A DNA stretch of 64,000 nucleotides from JAJFUV01 sp964384215 (GCA_964384215.1 CAYLLB010000003.1:87383-151382), one strand, 5' to 3'; counted from the stretch's first letter, positions 27,075 to 36,072 are shown. Notes: generated by a model not told the origin, from the sequence alone. Made by a program: numbers and translations.

Positions 27075-28004
27075 CTAGACCTCCACGCGCGCGATCCGGG
27101 CGGGATCGGACACGCCCATGCGGTAGCCAGGGCCCCCGGCGCGGGCAATGTAAGTTGGCTCGCGACGCGCCGCTTTCAGCGGCGGCATGCCGCGCTCAGA
27201 GCGCTTTTGTTCGATAATGCGCCAGCCGACGGTGTCCAGCGCCACGGGGTCCTGGCTCACCAGCAAGCCGTTGAACGGCCATGTCCACTGCGGCATAAAA
27301 GACGGGCCGCCTTCGTACTGCGCGGTGATGGCGTCGCAGAGGTGGAGGCGCACTTTTCGGCGGATGGGGCCCAGCATGTTGACGTCGGCCACGTAAGGGT
27401 CGCCCACGTTGATGTGATACTTGTTCGGATTGTGGATGGCGCCGAACATATTCTTAAGCGCCATGGTCACGCCCACGATGCCGTGGTCCTTGAGGACGGG
27501 CAGGTTGATGACGGCGTCGCAGACATCGGTGAGCGTCCGGCACAGCAGGCTGCCGGCTTCCCCGTGCGTGGCGAGTTCGCTCCCGTAACCCAGCGTGTCG
27601 TTACCCAGATAACGGACGCGGTTGGGATTCGTTGATGGCCGGAACCCAGCGCTTTCGAGATCCGAGTTGAGCCGGTCCCATACCACGATGTTCTTCGCGG
27701 GTACTCCGGCTTCTTGCAGCCGATGGCAGAGGGCCTCGACCAGCACTACGTGCGTGGAGTTACCTTTACCCGACAGGCAGTTTACCTTTAGCCCCACCAC
27801 CTCGCCGGGCTTCACCACGCGCCGCCACGCCTCCACGGGAGTGTCCACGTCGAAACAGGCGCGCATGGCATTGTCGAGAGCCCGCAAGAGCGCCGTTTCG
27901 TTCATCCCGGCGCCGTGCGCCACGACCACCTTCGACTTCGTACCGGCCGCGAGCGGGGCGCCGAGCACCCCCAACGCTTCCCGGCGGCTCAATCTGGCGT
28001 CCAT
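27075..28004 (-). CDS. DUF362 domain protein with Tat-like leader
   Basis: This 309-residue protein begins LSRREALGVLGAPLAAG, a twin-arginine-like signal. DUF362 features follow: VVVAHGAGMNETALLRAL, KPGEVVGLKVNC, NIVVWDR, DAVINLPVLKDHGIVGVTMALKN and a late SQDPVALDTVGW. Many DUF362 proteins carry an added ferredoxin domain, but this one has none. The family has no settled activity. It is the first gene of a minus-strand operon with amrS (4-bp gap) and the MEMO-AMMECR1 fusion. Its leader suggests that all three products leave the cytoplasm. Divergent from the gene at 28061 across 56 bp. Confidence 0.88.
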   Translation of the reverse strand: MDARLSRREALGVLGAPLAAGTKSKVVVAHGAGMNETALLRALDNAMRACFDVDTPVEAWRRVVKPGEVVGLKVNCLSGKGNSTHVVLVEALCHRLQEAGVPAKNIVVWDRLNSDLESAGFRPSTNPNRVRYLGNDTLGYGSELATHGEAGSLLCRTLTDVCDAVINLPVLKDHGIVGVTMALKNMFGAIHNPNKYHINVGDPYVADVNMLGPIRRKVRLHLCDAITAQYEGGPSFMPQWTWPFNGLLVSQDPVALDTVGWRIIEQKRSERGMPPLKAARREPTYIARAGGPGYRMGVSDPARIARVEV

Positions 28005-28060
28005 TCCGTTTCCGTTATAGCACCAACCGCCGGCGGCGGCGATGACCTACAATCGTCGGG

Positions 28061-29821
28061 ATGAGTTGGTCGCCGATTGTCAGGCCGGCGGCGCTGGCGC
28101 TTGTGAGCGCGGTGGTGTGCGTCGCGGCCCCGAAGAGTTCTCTTCCAGGCGGATACTTTGCCGCCATGGAGGAGGGTGTGGCGCGCGTCCAGGCGCGGTT
28201 GGACGCAGAGCCGAGAGCCACGTTGCGAGACATCGAGGAGACCACGGGTTGGCGGCACTTCCCGCACGCTATTCTTGCCGTTGCCGTGCTCTACACGAGC
28301 AAGGCCCCCGAGAATCGCTCGCAGGGCGATCCTAAGAAACTCGCGCTCGCGATTCGCATAGGCGATCTGACGGCCGACGCCGACGAGCGCGGCGTCTTCT
28401 CCGACCGTCTGGACAGCCACCGCGACACCTATATGTGGCTGGAGGCCTACCGCTTGCTCGAAGCGAAGCTGGACGACGGCCGCCGGACACGTTGGAAGGC
28501 GTGCCTGATGAGAAACGCCGCCACTCTGGCGGCCCGGTGCCTCCAGTGGCGCGACGTTCCCGCGTACAACTATCACTTTTTGGGCACGTCGACCAATCAC
28601 TTCGCTCTCTGGGCCACCGACGTGATGATTGCGGGTGAATTATTCAAACGAGAAGACTGGCTGGTGTTGGGCCGGCATATTTTGCGGCGGCTTGCCACAG
28701 AGGAGCAAAGCCCGGACGGGTACTGGGGCGAGTACAGCTCTGCCGGGCCCACTAGCGGTTACAACCTGCTGACTCTCTCGGCGGTGGGCCTTTATTGGGA
28801 GTACACCCAGGATCCGCGGGCGCTCACGGCGCTGCGCCGTGCCACGGGGTTTCACGAGTACTTTACGTACGCGGACGGCCAGCCGGTGGAGACCATCAAC
28901 GACCGCAACCGCTATTGGGATTCGAGCCTGTACGGGAATTTCGCCTTCACGCATTTTGCGGAGGGGCGCGCCTTCGCGCGCTTCCTGTTCGAGCGCTTCC
29001 CCGCCTCGCGCCTGGACATGGAACCGCTGGGGCGGATCGCCCAAAACGCGCTCTATTATCACGCGGGGCCGCTCGCCGCGATCCCGCAGCAGAGCGAGCG
29101 CTACGCGCACCGGCTCGCCGGCCCGGCGGGGATCCGCAAGCGCGGCCCTTGGGTGGCGACTCTCTCGGGATTGATCGCCACGGAACCCGCGTCGGCGCGC
29201 TGGTTCCTGGAGCGGCAGTCGCACGTGAGCGTGTTTCACGAACGCGCCGGGTTGATCATCACCGGAGGCAACAGCAGAGCTCAGCCAGAACTGGCTACTT
29301 TTTCGGAAACGATTCAGGGCCACACCTACTACCTGCCCCTTTGGAGCAAACTCCAGATGGGGGATGTGGCCGACCGGCTCTGGCTGGCTTACAACTCGTT
29401 TTCTTCGGAGATCGCCGTCCAAGAGGATGAAGGCCCGGACCTCCGGTTGCGATTCGCGGTCCGCGGCCGCGGCGCGCCGCCTGAAAAAGCCGGCATGGCG
29501 TTGCAGCTATGTCTCAAGGAGGGCGAGGAACTGATTACCGGGACGGGCTTGCGCGTGCGCCTGGGATCGGAGAAGCTGACACTTTCGCCCAACCAGATCG
29601 GAGGCCGGATCGAACACCACGGCTGGAAGCTCTCGACAGACGCGACCGTCTCGCTCACTTGGCCCGTCTTCCCGTACAACCCCTATCGCGGTGGGCCAGA
29701 GATTCACCTCGACCGGGCCGTTGGTGTGTTGAGCGCACCGCTGACGTGGACGCCGAACCACGCGCATCCTGCGGAACAAACGATCGAATTCAGATTGAGC
29801 GTGTCCCGGGCGAGCCGTTAA
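28061..29821 (+). CDS. Secreted protein of unknown function, probable alpha/alpha-toroid
   Basis: This 586-residue protein starts with a Sec signal (IVRPAALALVSAVVCVAA). The first 350 residues are helical with recurrent aromatic and His motifs: TTGWRHFPHAILAVAVLY, YMWLEAYRLLEAKL, YNYHFLGTSTNHFALWATD and GYWGEYSSAGPTSGYNLL. A beta-rich tail follows (LRLRFAVRGRGAPPEKAG, GWKLSTDATVSLTWP). The plan recalls glycan lyases or hydrolases of the toroid class and resembles the protein at 4725 in architecture, but I do not recognise the family. It may be expressed from the region shared with the DUF362 operon. Confidence 0.72.
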   Translation: MSWSPIVRPAALALVSAVVCVAAPKSSLPGGYFAAMEEGVARVQARLDAEPRATLRDIEETTGWRHFPHAILAVAVLYTSKAPENRSQGDPKKLALAIRIGDLTADADERGVFSDRLDSHRDTYMWLEAYRLLEAKLDDGRRTRWKACLMRNAATLAARCLQWRDVPAYNYHFLGTSTNHFALWATDVMIAGELFKREDWLVLGRHILRRLATEEQSPDGYWGEYSSAGPTSGYNLLTLSAVGLYWEYTQDPRALTALRRATGFHEYFTYADGQPVETINDRNRYWDSSLYGNFAFTHFAEGRAFARFLFERFPASRLDMEPLGRIAQNALYYHAGPLAAIPQQSERYAHRLAGPAGIRKRGPWVATLSGLIATEPASARWFLERQSHVSVFHERAGLIITGGNSRAQPELATFSETIQGHTYYLPLWSKLQMGDVADRLWLAYNSFSSEIAVQEDEGPDLRLRFAVRGRGAPPEKAGMALQLCLKEGEELITGTGLRVRLGSEKLTLSPNQIGGRIEHHGWKLSTDATVSLTWPVFPYNPYRGGPEIHLDRAVGVLSAPLTWTPNHAHPAEQTIEFRLSVSRASR

Positions 29822-29863
29822 TCCGGACCTCGCCCGAGGCACGATCGCGGGCAGGAATCCGCC

Positions 29864-31198
29864 TTAGCCTTGGGCCAGTTCCTTGCGGTGGGCCCACACC
29901 TTTTCGAAGGCCTTCACATACTGGTCGATCAATTCGGGGGCCGGTTCGCGGAACAGGGGAAGGCGTACCGAATTCGTGTTCACCTGCTTGGTGCCGAAAA
30001 GGTCCTTCCGAATCACGACCGGATGGTCCCACCACTTCGCTTCGGCGTATAGCGGGTAGCGATTCTGATCCTCATAGAATCCCGGGGAAACATGCACGCC
30101 TTCGGCCTGCAGGGCCTTGATCAAGATCTGCCTCGGGCAGCCCGCCTTCTTCTCGTCGATAAACAGCATGTGGCTGCCCCAATACACGCGCTTCGCGTCA
30201 GGGCGGCAATAGGGAACGGACAAGCCGGGCAGTTCCACCAACCGGTTCGTCAATGAGCGGACCTGCTTGTCGTTCAGCGCGTTGTACTCGTCCAGCTTGC
30301 GGAGCTGGTGCCGCGCCAGCGCCGCGCCCAGCGAGTGGATGCGGAACTTCGGTCCGATGCCGGTGCCGTTATATTTCTTGTATGGGCTCGCGTCCGGGAA
30401 CTGGGCCGCGAGTTCGTAACCGCTGAAGACGGTGGCGCGCTCGTAATACTCTCTGGTTTGATAGGCGCCGCTGCCGCCCTCGACGGCGGGAAGGGTCTTG
30501 CTCGACTGGTGGCTGAACGCGCCCATCGCGCCCCAGGTGCCGACCTGCTTACCCTTCAGCGACGCGCCTTGCGCCTGGGCGGCGTCTTCAAGCACAATCA
30601 ACCCCTTCTCCTTGGCGAAATCGCAGATCTGGTCCATGTCGCACGGGTTGCCGAAGGAGTGCATGGGGAAGATGGCCTTGGTCCGGCCGGTCATCTGCTT
30701 CTTGGCATCCTCCAGGTCGAACGTCATGGTGCGGGGATTGATGTCCACAAAGGCCGGCACGTAACCAAACAGGTGCATCGGCGCGGTAGTGGCCCAGGCC
30801 GTATAGGAGGGTGCCAGGATCTCGCTGCCCCGCGGCAGATCCAGCGCGAAAAACATGCACATGATGGCACAGGTCCCGCTGGAAAAGGCCTTTGTGAAAG
30901 GCACGTCGAGATACTCTTTCAGCTCTTTTTCGAACGCCGGGATTTCCGGATACCAATTGGTTTTGTCAAGCAGCGAGAGAATGGTCTGCTTCTCCGCATC
31001 CCCGTACTGGGGCCACCTGGTCAGGGTGGCCTGTCGGGCGGGCGGCACCGTCACAGACTTGGGGCCTCCACGCAAGGCAAGAGTCTCGCTGGACTGCGCC
31101 ATCAGGCCGGCCCCGCACAATCCCGTTACCGCCGCGGCGCCGGTTCGAACGAAACCACGCCGTGTTTCGTCTTGCTTGTCGGATGAGTTCACAATCAT
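29864..31198 (-). CDS. DegT/DnrJ/EryC1/StrS-type aminotransferase with Tat leader
   Basis: This 444-residue PLP-dependent protein belongs to the sugar-aminotransferase family. Its N-terminus has ETRRGFVRTGAAAVTGLCGAG, here split as ETRRGFV and AAAVTGLCGAGLMAQ, a twin-arginine signal. The core shows FTKAFSSGTCAIMCMF, EILAPSYTAWATTAP, PMHSFGNPCDMDQI, VLEDAAQAQGA (Asp that contacts the PLP ring) and GAFSHQSSKTLPAVEGG, where the Lys of SSK should form the Schiff base. Most relatives act in the cytoplasm on nucleotide sugars. Export is unexpected. Folding with PLP in the cytoplasm explains use of Tat. It converges on the gene ending at 29821. Confidence 0.9.
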   Translation of the reverse strand: MIVNSSDKQDETRRGFVRTGAAAVTGLCGAGLMAQSSETLALRGGPKSVTVPPARQATLTRWPQYGDAEKQTILSLLDKTNWYPEIPAFEKELKEYLDVPFTKAFSSGTCAIMCMFFALDLPRGSEILAPSYTAWATTAPMHLFGYVPAFVDINPRTMTFDLEDAKKQMTGRTKAIFPMHSFGNPCDMDQICDFAKEKGLIVLEDAAQAQGASLKGKQVGTWGAMGAFSHQSSKTLPAVEGGSGAYQTREYYERATVFSGYELAAQFPDASPYKKYNGTGIGPKFRIHSLGAALARHQLRKLDEYNALNDKQVRSLTNRLVELPGLSVPYCRPDAKRVYWGSHMLFIDEKKAGCPRQILIKALQAEGVHVSPGFYEDQNRYPLYAEAKWWDHPVVIRKDLFGTKQVNTNSVRLPLFREPAPELIDQYVKAFEKVWAHRKELAQG

Positions 31199-31307
31199 TT
31201 CCTTTCTATTACGCCGTTCGCCGCCGCAGCGTCGTCCGGGCGATGAGGTTCGCGACTCCGCGCGTTGTTTCCGTCACGGCCATATTAGAGCCTATATTAC
31301 TCGTCTA

Positions 31308-31964
31308 TCAGTCGACGTGGCGGACGTGGTGCAAATCTCCAATTACGAAGGTAGTGCGGATGGCGTGGCGCGGAATCCAGGCTGAGCCGCTACGCATGGT
31401 CTCGAACTGGTAGCCGATTTCAATTATGCTGCCTTGCTCGAAGTGCCAGCGCACCCCGGCCATGTTGCGCGAGCGCTGGAACTGGTTCATGGCGAACATC
31501 CCTTCGGTAGAAAGAAACGGGCTCAAGCCAGGGCGTACCCGCTCCAATACCAGGCGCGGCCGGTAGCGGTTATAGGCGGAGCCGGTGGGCTTCAGCCGCT
31601 CGTACTGCATGGCGGTTTCCACGCGGGTCTTACCCGGATGCAGGAGCAGGGACGGTGCCAGGATCAGCCGGTGCTCAGGGTGGAATGAGGTGCGGTTTGG
31701 ATTCACTTGCCGGTACAGGTAGCCGGCAGTGACGGCCCAACGCGGGGTAAGCGCGATGCGAGCCATCGAGCCGAGGTAAAAATCGTAGGTGCTGTGCACC
31801 TGATCCCGGAATCGCAGCGACGTCGTAGCCGACCAGCGCACTCGTTGATTCGTGAAAAGCCCGAATTCGAGGCCGTTCCAGGACTGCAGGTCGGCGGCCT
31901 GAGCGCACACCTCTAACGCAAGCGCGCACAGCAAGATACGGAGAGCAAACCGCCGCAGGGGCAA
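31308..31964 (-). CDS. DUF2490-type outer-membrane beta-barrel protein
   Basis: This 218-residue product starts at TTG (31964), since no ATG is in frame near the signal peptide (LRRFALRILLCALALEVCAQA). The mature part alternates strands with aromatic girdles: WNGLEFGLFTNQRVRWSATTSL, split here as WNGLEFGLF and VRWSATTSLRFRDQ, then TAGYLYRQVNPN and PEHRLILAPSLLL. Near the end are RPRLVLERV and GSIIEIGYQFE. This matches the short barrel family DUF2490. Role unknown. It is downstream of, and on the same strand as, nothing convincing. The aminotransferase gene begins 109 bp further along on the same strand. Confidence 0.8.
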   Translation of the reverse strand: MPLRRFALRILLCALALEVCAQAADLQSWNGLEFGLFTNQRVRWSATTSLRFRDQVHSTYDFYLGSMARIALTPRWAVTAGYLYRQVNPNRTSFHPEHRLILAPSLLLHPGKTRVETAMQYERLKPTGSAYNRYRPRLVLERVRPGLSPFLSTEGMFAMNQFQRSRNMAGVRWHFEQGSIIEIGYQFETMRSGSAWIPRHAIRTTFVIGDLHHVRHVD

Positions 31965-32033
31965 CTCTCATTAAACCACACTTGGGTTTCCTGCCACGGT
32001 TTGATAACACCGGGCTGCGGTACAACGGTATAG

Positions 32034-32969
32034 ATGGGTTGTTGCACGGCTGGAATTCATACAAGAAAGTCAATCATAGCTGTTCTCGCTGTTTTATCGG
32101 TTCTCCTGGCGCCCGCGACCGCAACGGCAACGCCTTCGGCGATGGTCACCGACTACGCCACGGGGACCGTCCTGGTTTCGGAGGACGCCGAAGCGCCGAG
32201 GTACCCGGCGTCGCTGACCAAGCTGATGACGCTGTACCTGCTGTTCGAGGCTGTGCAGCAAGGCCGGGTCACGTTCGATCAGGCGCTGCCTGTTTCCGCT
32301 TACGCCGCCGGACAGCCTCCCACCCGGCTCAGATTGAAACCGGGATCGAGCATCAAGGTGGCGGATTGCATCGACGCGTTGATCCTCAGGTCCGCGAATG
32401 ACGTGGCCGTGGTGGTGGCAGAGGCGCTTGCGGGGACGGAATCCGAATTCGCCGTGAAGATGACGCGCAAGGCCGTCCAGTTGGGGATGACAAACACGTC
32501 GTTCCGCAACGCTTCGGGCCTGCCCGACGCCGGGCAGGTCACCACGGCCCGCGATCTGACGATTCTGGTGCATGCGCTCATCAAGCAGTTCCCCGAGTTT
32601 TACCCTCATTTCGCCCTGCGCTCCAGCCGGGCAGCCGGCAAGAACATCACGACGCACAACAACTTTCTGGCTGCATTTGACGGAGCGGACGGCTTGAAGA
32701 CGGGCTACACGCAGACGGCCGGGCATAACCTGGCGGCATCGGTGGTGCGCGGCGATCACCGGCTCATTGGGATCGTGCTCGGCGAGGACAGGTGCCGCGC
32801 CCGGGACCGCAAGATGGGTCAAGTCATGAACGAAGGACTCACCGCCTTGGGCCTGCCTCCCACCCGGAAGGTCAAGAAGGTTGCGGCGAAGACGAACAAG
32901 CGCCGCCGCCACGTGAGGAGCGCGCGCCGCCGGTCCCGGTCAAGCGCGCGGGCGGTCAGCGCCGAGTAG
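32034..32969 (+). CDS. dacA: D-alanyl-D-alanine carboxypeptidase (S11, PBP5/6-like) with basic tail
   Basis: This 311-residue enzyme trims the terminal D-Ala of peptidoglycan stem peptides. It has a signal peptide (SIIAVLAVLSVLLAPATATA) and the three motifs SLTK (Ser60, Lys63), SAN (120-122) and KTG (222-224). The usual C-terminal beta domain and amphipathic anchor are replaced by a Lys/Arg-rich tail from about residue 275 to 305. The MGCC N-terminus precedes the signal, and a slightly later start cannot be excluded. proS follows 59 bp downstream. Confidence 0.92.
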   Translation: MGCCTAGIHTRKSIIAVLAVLSVLLAPATATATPSAMVTDYATGTVLVSEDAEAPRYPASLTKLMTLYLLFEAVQQGRVTFDQALPVSAYAAGQPPTRLRLKPGSSIKVADCIDALILRSANDVAVVVAEALAGTESEFAVKMTRKAVQLGMTNTSFRNASGLPDAGQVTTARDLTILVHALIKQFPEFYPHFALRSSRAAGKNITTHNNFLAAFDGADGLKTGYTQTAGHNLAASVVRGDHRLIGIVLGEDRCRARDRKMGQVMNEGLTALGLPPTRKVKKVAAKTNKRRRHVRSARRRSRSSARAVSAE

Positions 32970-33028
32970 AGCCGGCCCACAGGCGTGCTAAAATTAGACA
33001 CTTATCTCTCTTTCCCTCGGTAACATCC

Positions 33029-34756
33029 ATGTACTGGAGCAAGCTTTTTATCCCTACGTTGCGGGAAGATCCCGCGGACGCTGAAGTTGCCAGCCACAAA
33101 CTCCTGGTGCGCGGCGGTTATATCCGCCAGCTTGCCGCGGGGGTTTACAGCTACATGTTCCTGGCGCAGCGCTCGATCCTGAAGATCATCGGAATCGTGC
33201 GCGAGGAGATGGACGCCATCGGCGCGCAGGAAATGCTGCTGCCCGCGCTCAACCCGGCCGAGATCTGGCAAGAATCCGGACGCTGGGACGTGATGGGCGA
33301 CAACATGTTCCGGCTCAAGGATCGCTTCCAGCGGGACATGTGCCTGGGCATGACGCATGAAGAGGTCATGACGGTGATCGCGCGCAATGAATTGCGCAGC
33401 TATAAGCAGTTACCGCAGCTCTGGTATCAGATCCAGACCAAGTTTCGCGACGAACCACGTCCCAAGAGCGGCCTGCTGCGCGTACGGCAGTTCATTATGA
33501 AGGACTCCTACTCGTTCGACATGGATGCCGCGGGCCTCGATGCCGTTTACGACCGCCATTACAAGGCCTACTGCCGCATCTTCGATCGCTGCGGCTTGCG
33601 TTACGTGGCGGTGCAGGCGCACTCGGGCTCCATGGGCGGCAGCCAATCGCACGAATTCATGGTCGAGTCGGAAGCCGGCGAGGATTGGGTGGTCATGTGT
33701 AAGGGCTGCGGCTTCGCGGCCAATCTGGAAAAGGCCACTTCGATCCCCGTGCCGCCCGCCGTGGAAGATCCCGCGGGCGATCTCGAGCCCGAGAAGTTCC
33801 ACACGCCGAACCGCAAGACCATCGCCGAGGTGGCGGAGTTCACCGGGCTGCCGGAATCTTCGCAGATGAAGAGCCTGGTGCTGGTGGCCGGCGGCAAGCC
33901 GGTGCTGGCGCTGGTGCGCGGCGACCATACCCTGAGCGAAACCAAGTTCCTCGCCGCCGTGGGTGCCAACGAATTCCGACCGGCGCATCCGGAGGAGATC
34001 CGCGAATGGTTCGGCGCCGACGCCGGCTCGCTCGGTCCCATCGGCGTGAAGAATCTGCGAATCATCGCGGACCTCGCGTTGAAGGGCCGCCGCAACATGA
34101 TCGCGGGCGCCAACGAGAACGATTACCACCTGCGCAACGTCACTCCCGGCGAGGATTTCCAGGCGGATTTCTTCGACTTGCGCCAAGCCGTGGCAGGCGA
34201 CAAATGCGAAACCTGCGGGGGCACGCTGAGCCTCCACAAGACGGTCGAGATCGGGCACATCTTCAAGCTCGGCTACAAGTATTCGAGTTCCATGGGCCTG
34301 CGCGTGCTCGACGTAAACGGCAAGGAAGTGACTCCCATCATGGGCTCTTACGGCATCGGCATCGAGCGCATTCTCAGCGCCGCCGTGGAGTTGTATTGCG
34401 ACGAGCACGGCATGTCGCTTCCCGTTTCCATCGCGCCGTTTGAGGTGGTGGTGACGCCGGTCAACAGCGGCGACAAGGCGCAGATGGCCGCGGCGACCGA
34501 GATCTACAACGCCTGCCTCGCGGCCGGGATCGACGCATTGCTGGACGACCGCGACGAGAGGCCCGGCGTCAAGTTCAAGGACGCCGACCTGATCGGTCTG
34601 CCCTACCGCGTCACGGTGGGTAAGAAGCTGGCGCAAGGCAAAGTGGAAGTGGTCGAGCGCCGCACGCGCGCCGCAACCGACGTCGCAGTGGCGGACGCTG
34701 CCGCTTACGTCACCGGGAAGATCCGCGAAGCGCGCGGGGGAAAGAGCTCGTGCTGA
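33029..34756 (+). CDS. proS: Prolyl-tRNA synthetase, bacterial type with editing domain
   Basis: This 575-residue class II synthetase charges tRNA-Pro. The start at MYWSKLFIPTLRE matches the conserved bacterial N-terminus, so the longer frame upstream is rejected. Motif 1 is in GAQEMLLPAL. Motif 2 is FRDEPRPKSGLLRVRQFIMKD, here cut to FRDEPRPKSGLLRVREF-like segment at 33447-33500. Motif 3 is GSYGIGIERIL. The YbaK-like editing insertion spans roughly residues 235-380 (AGGKPVLALVRGDHTLSE). The anticodon-binding domain follows. Length is normal. Confidence 0.97.
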   Translation: MYWSKLFIPTLREDPADAEVASHKLLVRGGYIRQLAAGVYSYMFLAQRSILKIIGIVREEMDAIGAQEMLLPALNPAEIWQESGRWDVMGDNMFRLKDRFQRDMCLGMTHEEVMTVIARNELRSYKQLPQLWYQIQTKFRDEPRPKSGLLRVRQFIMKDSYSFDMDAAGLDAVYDRHYKAYCRIFDRCGLRYVAVQAHSGSMGGSQSHEFMVESEAGEDWVVMCKGCGFAANLEKATSIPVPPAVEDPAGDLEPEKFHTPNRKTIAEVAEFTGLPESSQMKSLVLVAGGKPVLALVRGDHTLSETKFLAAVGANEFRPAHPEEIREWFGADAGSLGPIGVKNLRIIADLALKGRRNMIAGANENDYHLRNVTPGEDFQADFFDLRQAVAGDKCETCGGTLSLHKTVEIGHIFKLGYKYSSSMGLRVLDVNGKEVTPIMGSYGIGIERILSAAVELYCDEHGMSLPVSIAPFEVVVTPVNSGDKAQMAAATEIYNACLAAGIDALLDDRDERPGVKFKDADLIGLPYRVTVGKKLAQGKVEVVERRTRAATDVAVADAAAYVTGKIREARGGKSSC

Positions 34757-34798
34757 AGACGTTGCTGTAACAGCAAACACATCGGAGGCGCAACGTAA

Positions 34799-35527
34799 AT
34801 GCAGTCGCCATGGTTGGGCGAGTTTCTCGGAACGTTGTTTCTGGTGTTATTGGGTAACAGCGCGGTGGCCAACGTCAACTTGAACCGCTCTTACGCGAAA
34901 GGGGGCGGCTGGATCGTCATCACTGCCGGATGGGGTTTCGGGGTGATGTTCGGCGTGCTTGTGGCCATCGCATGCGGCAGCCCGGAAGCGCATCTCAATC
35001 CCGCCGTCACGCTGGCGAACGCCATCATGACGGGTACCGCGGCGAAGATCGTGCCGTACTGCACTGCGCAACTTGCCGGCGGGTTCTGTGCGGCGGCGCT
35101 GGTTTGGTTGTACTTCTTCCCGCACTGGAGCGAGACGGCTGACGCCGGGACTAAGCGCTCGTGCTACTGCACGGCGCCGGCCATCCGCCGGACTGCTTCG
35201 GCTTTGTTCTGCGAGGTTCTGGCGACAGCGATTCTCGTCTTCGTGATCGCCGCCTTCTCATCCAAGCGCGTGGCTGCCGCCGGGCTGGTGCCGGGCCTCG
35301 GCCCATGCCTGGTGGGGACGTTGGTTTGGAGCATCGGCATGTCGCTTGGCGGAACGACGGGCTATGCCATGAACCCGGCCCGCGATCTCGGCCCGCGCAT
35401 CGCGCACGCGCTGCTCCCCATTGCGGGCAAAGGCTCCTCGGAATGGAATTACGCCTGGGTGCCCATCGCCGGGCCTATGGCCGGGGCGGCGCTGGCAGCG
35501 TGTCTCTCGCTGGCGATCGGGCTCTAG
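34799..35527 (+). CDS. glpF: MIP family channel, probable glycerol facilitator
   Basis: This 242-residue six-helix channel has both half-helix motifs: HLNPAVTLANA and MNPARDLGPRI. The second, with Asp after NPAR, is typical of aquaglyceroporins and not of strict water channels, so glycerol or a similar small polyol is the likely cargo. GGAGG at the end of the proS intergenic region is an adequate ribosome site. No glycerol kinase gene is next to it. The symbol is by family resemblance. Confidence 0.88.
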   Translation: MQSPWLGEFLGTLFLVLLGNSAVANVNLNRSYAKGGGWIVITAGWGFGVMFGVLVAIACGSPEAHLNPAVTLANAIMTGTAAKIVPYCTAQLAGGFCAAALVWLYFFPHWSETADAGTKRSCYCTAPAIRRTASALFCEVLATAILVFVIAAFSSKRVAAAGLVPGLGPCLVGTLVWSIGMSLGGTTGYAMNPARDLGPRIAHALLPIAGKGSSEWNYAWVPIAGPMAGAALAACLSLAIGL

Positions 35528-35566
35528 CGAGGGCTTCCGGATCCGATCGGCTTACGCAATTGGTTC

Positions 35567-35572
35567 TATAAT
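35567..35572 (+). promoter_or_regulatory. -10 box of the greA promoter
   Basis: A perfect TATAAT lies 30 bp before the greA start codon. No good -35 hexamer is found at 16-18 bp spacing, so the element is supported by the -10 alone. Confidence 0.45.
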
Positions 35573-35601
35573 AGTCGCTTGGGAGTTTTATCTCCCCGCC
35601 C

Positions 35602-36072
35602 ATGGAAGACCTCAAGAAAAAGCTCCAGGATGAAATCGCGGTGCTCGAAAATGAGCTGCGGGTGCAATTGCCCCGCGAGATTCTGAGAGCGCGCGCGCTC
35701 GGCGACCTGAGCGAGAACGCCGAGTATCACTCCGCGAAGGAGCGCCAGCGCTTCGTCGAGGCGCGAGTGGCGCAGCTTCAGAAGCGCTTGGCGGATTGGT
35801 CAATGATAGACATGTCCAGGATCCCGCGCGATCGCGTTGGCCTCGGATCCACGGTGGTTGTCATGGACTTGGAGAAGGACGAGGAGACCACCTACAAGCT
35901 TGTCACCAGTGAAGAAACCGATGTGGCCAATGGACGCATCTCGACCAGTTCGCCCATCGGGCGGAGCCTGATAGGAAAAAGGGAAGGGGACGTCGTCAAA
36001 GTCCGTGTTCCGGACGGCGTCAAGGAGTTGGAAATTCTCCGGCTCACCACCATTCACGATGAAGTCAGTTAA
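35602..36072 (+). CDS. greA: Transcription elongation factor GreA
   Basis: This 156-residue factor rescues backtracked RNA polymerase by stimulating transcript cleavage. The N-terminal coiled coil carries the family signature GDLSENAEYHSAKERQ with the acidic tip residues. The C-terminal FKBP-like domain has STSSPIGRSLIGKREGD. Length is typical. The ATG has no strong Shine-Dalgarno sequence. A CDP-alcohol phosphatidyltransferase gene begins 30 bp downstream in the same direction. Confidence 0.96.
   Translation: MEDLKKKLQDEIAVLENELRVQLPREILRARALGDLSENAEYHSAKERQRFVEARVAQLQKRLADWSMIDMSRIPRDRVGLGSTVVVMDLEKDEETTYKLVTSEETDVANGRISTSSPIGRSLIGKREGDVVKVRVPDGVKELEILRLTTIHDEVS

Noticed and set aside
34762..34776. 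TTGCTG-TAA-CAGCAA palindrome before the MIP channel gene
   Set aside because: Short and isolated, with no promoter near it and no related regulator gene; chance is a sufficient explanation.
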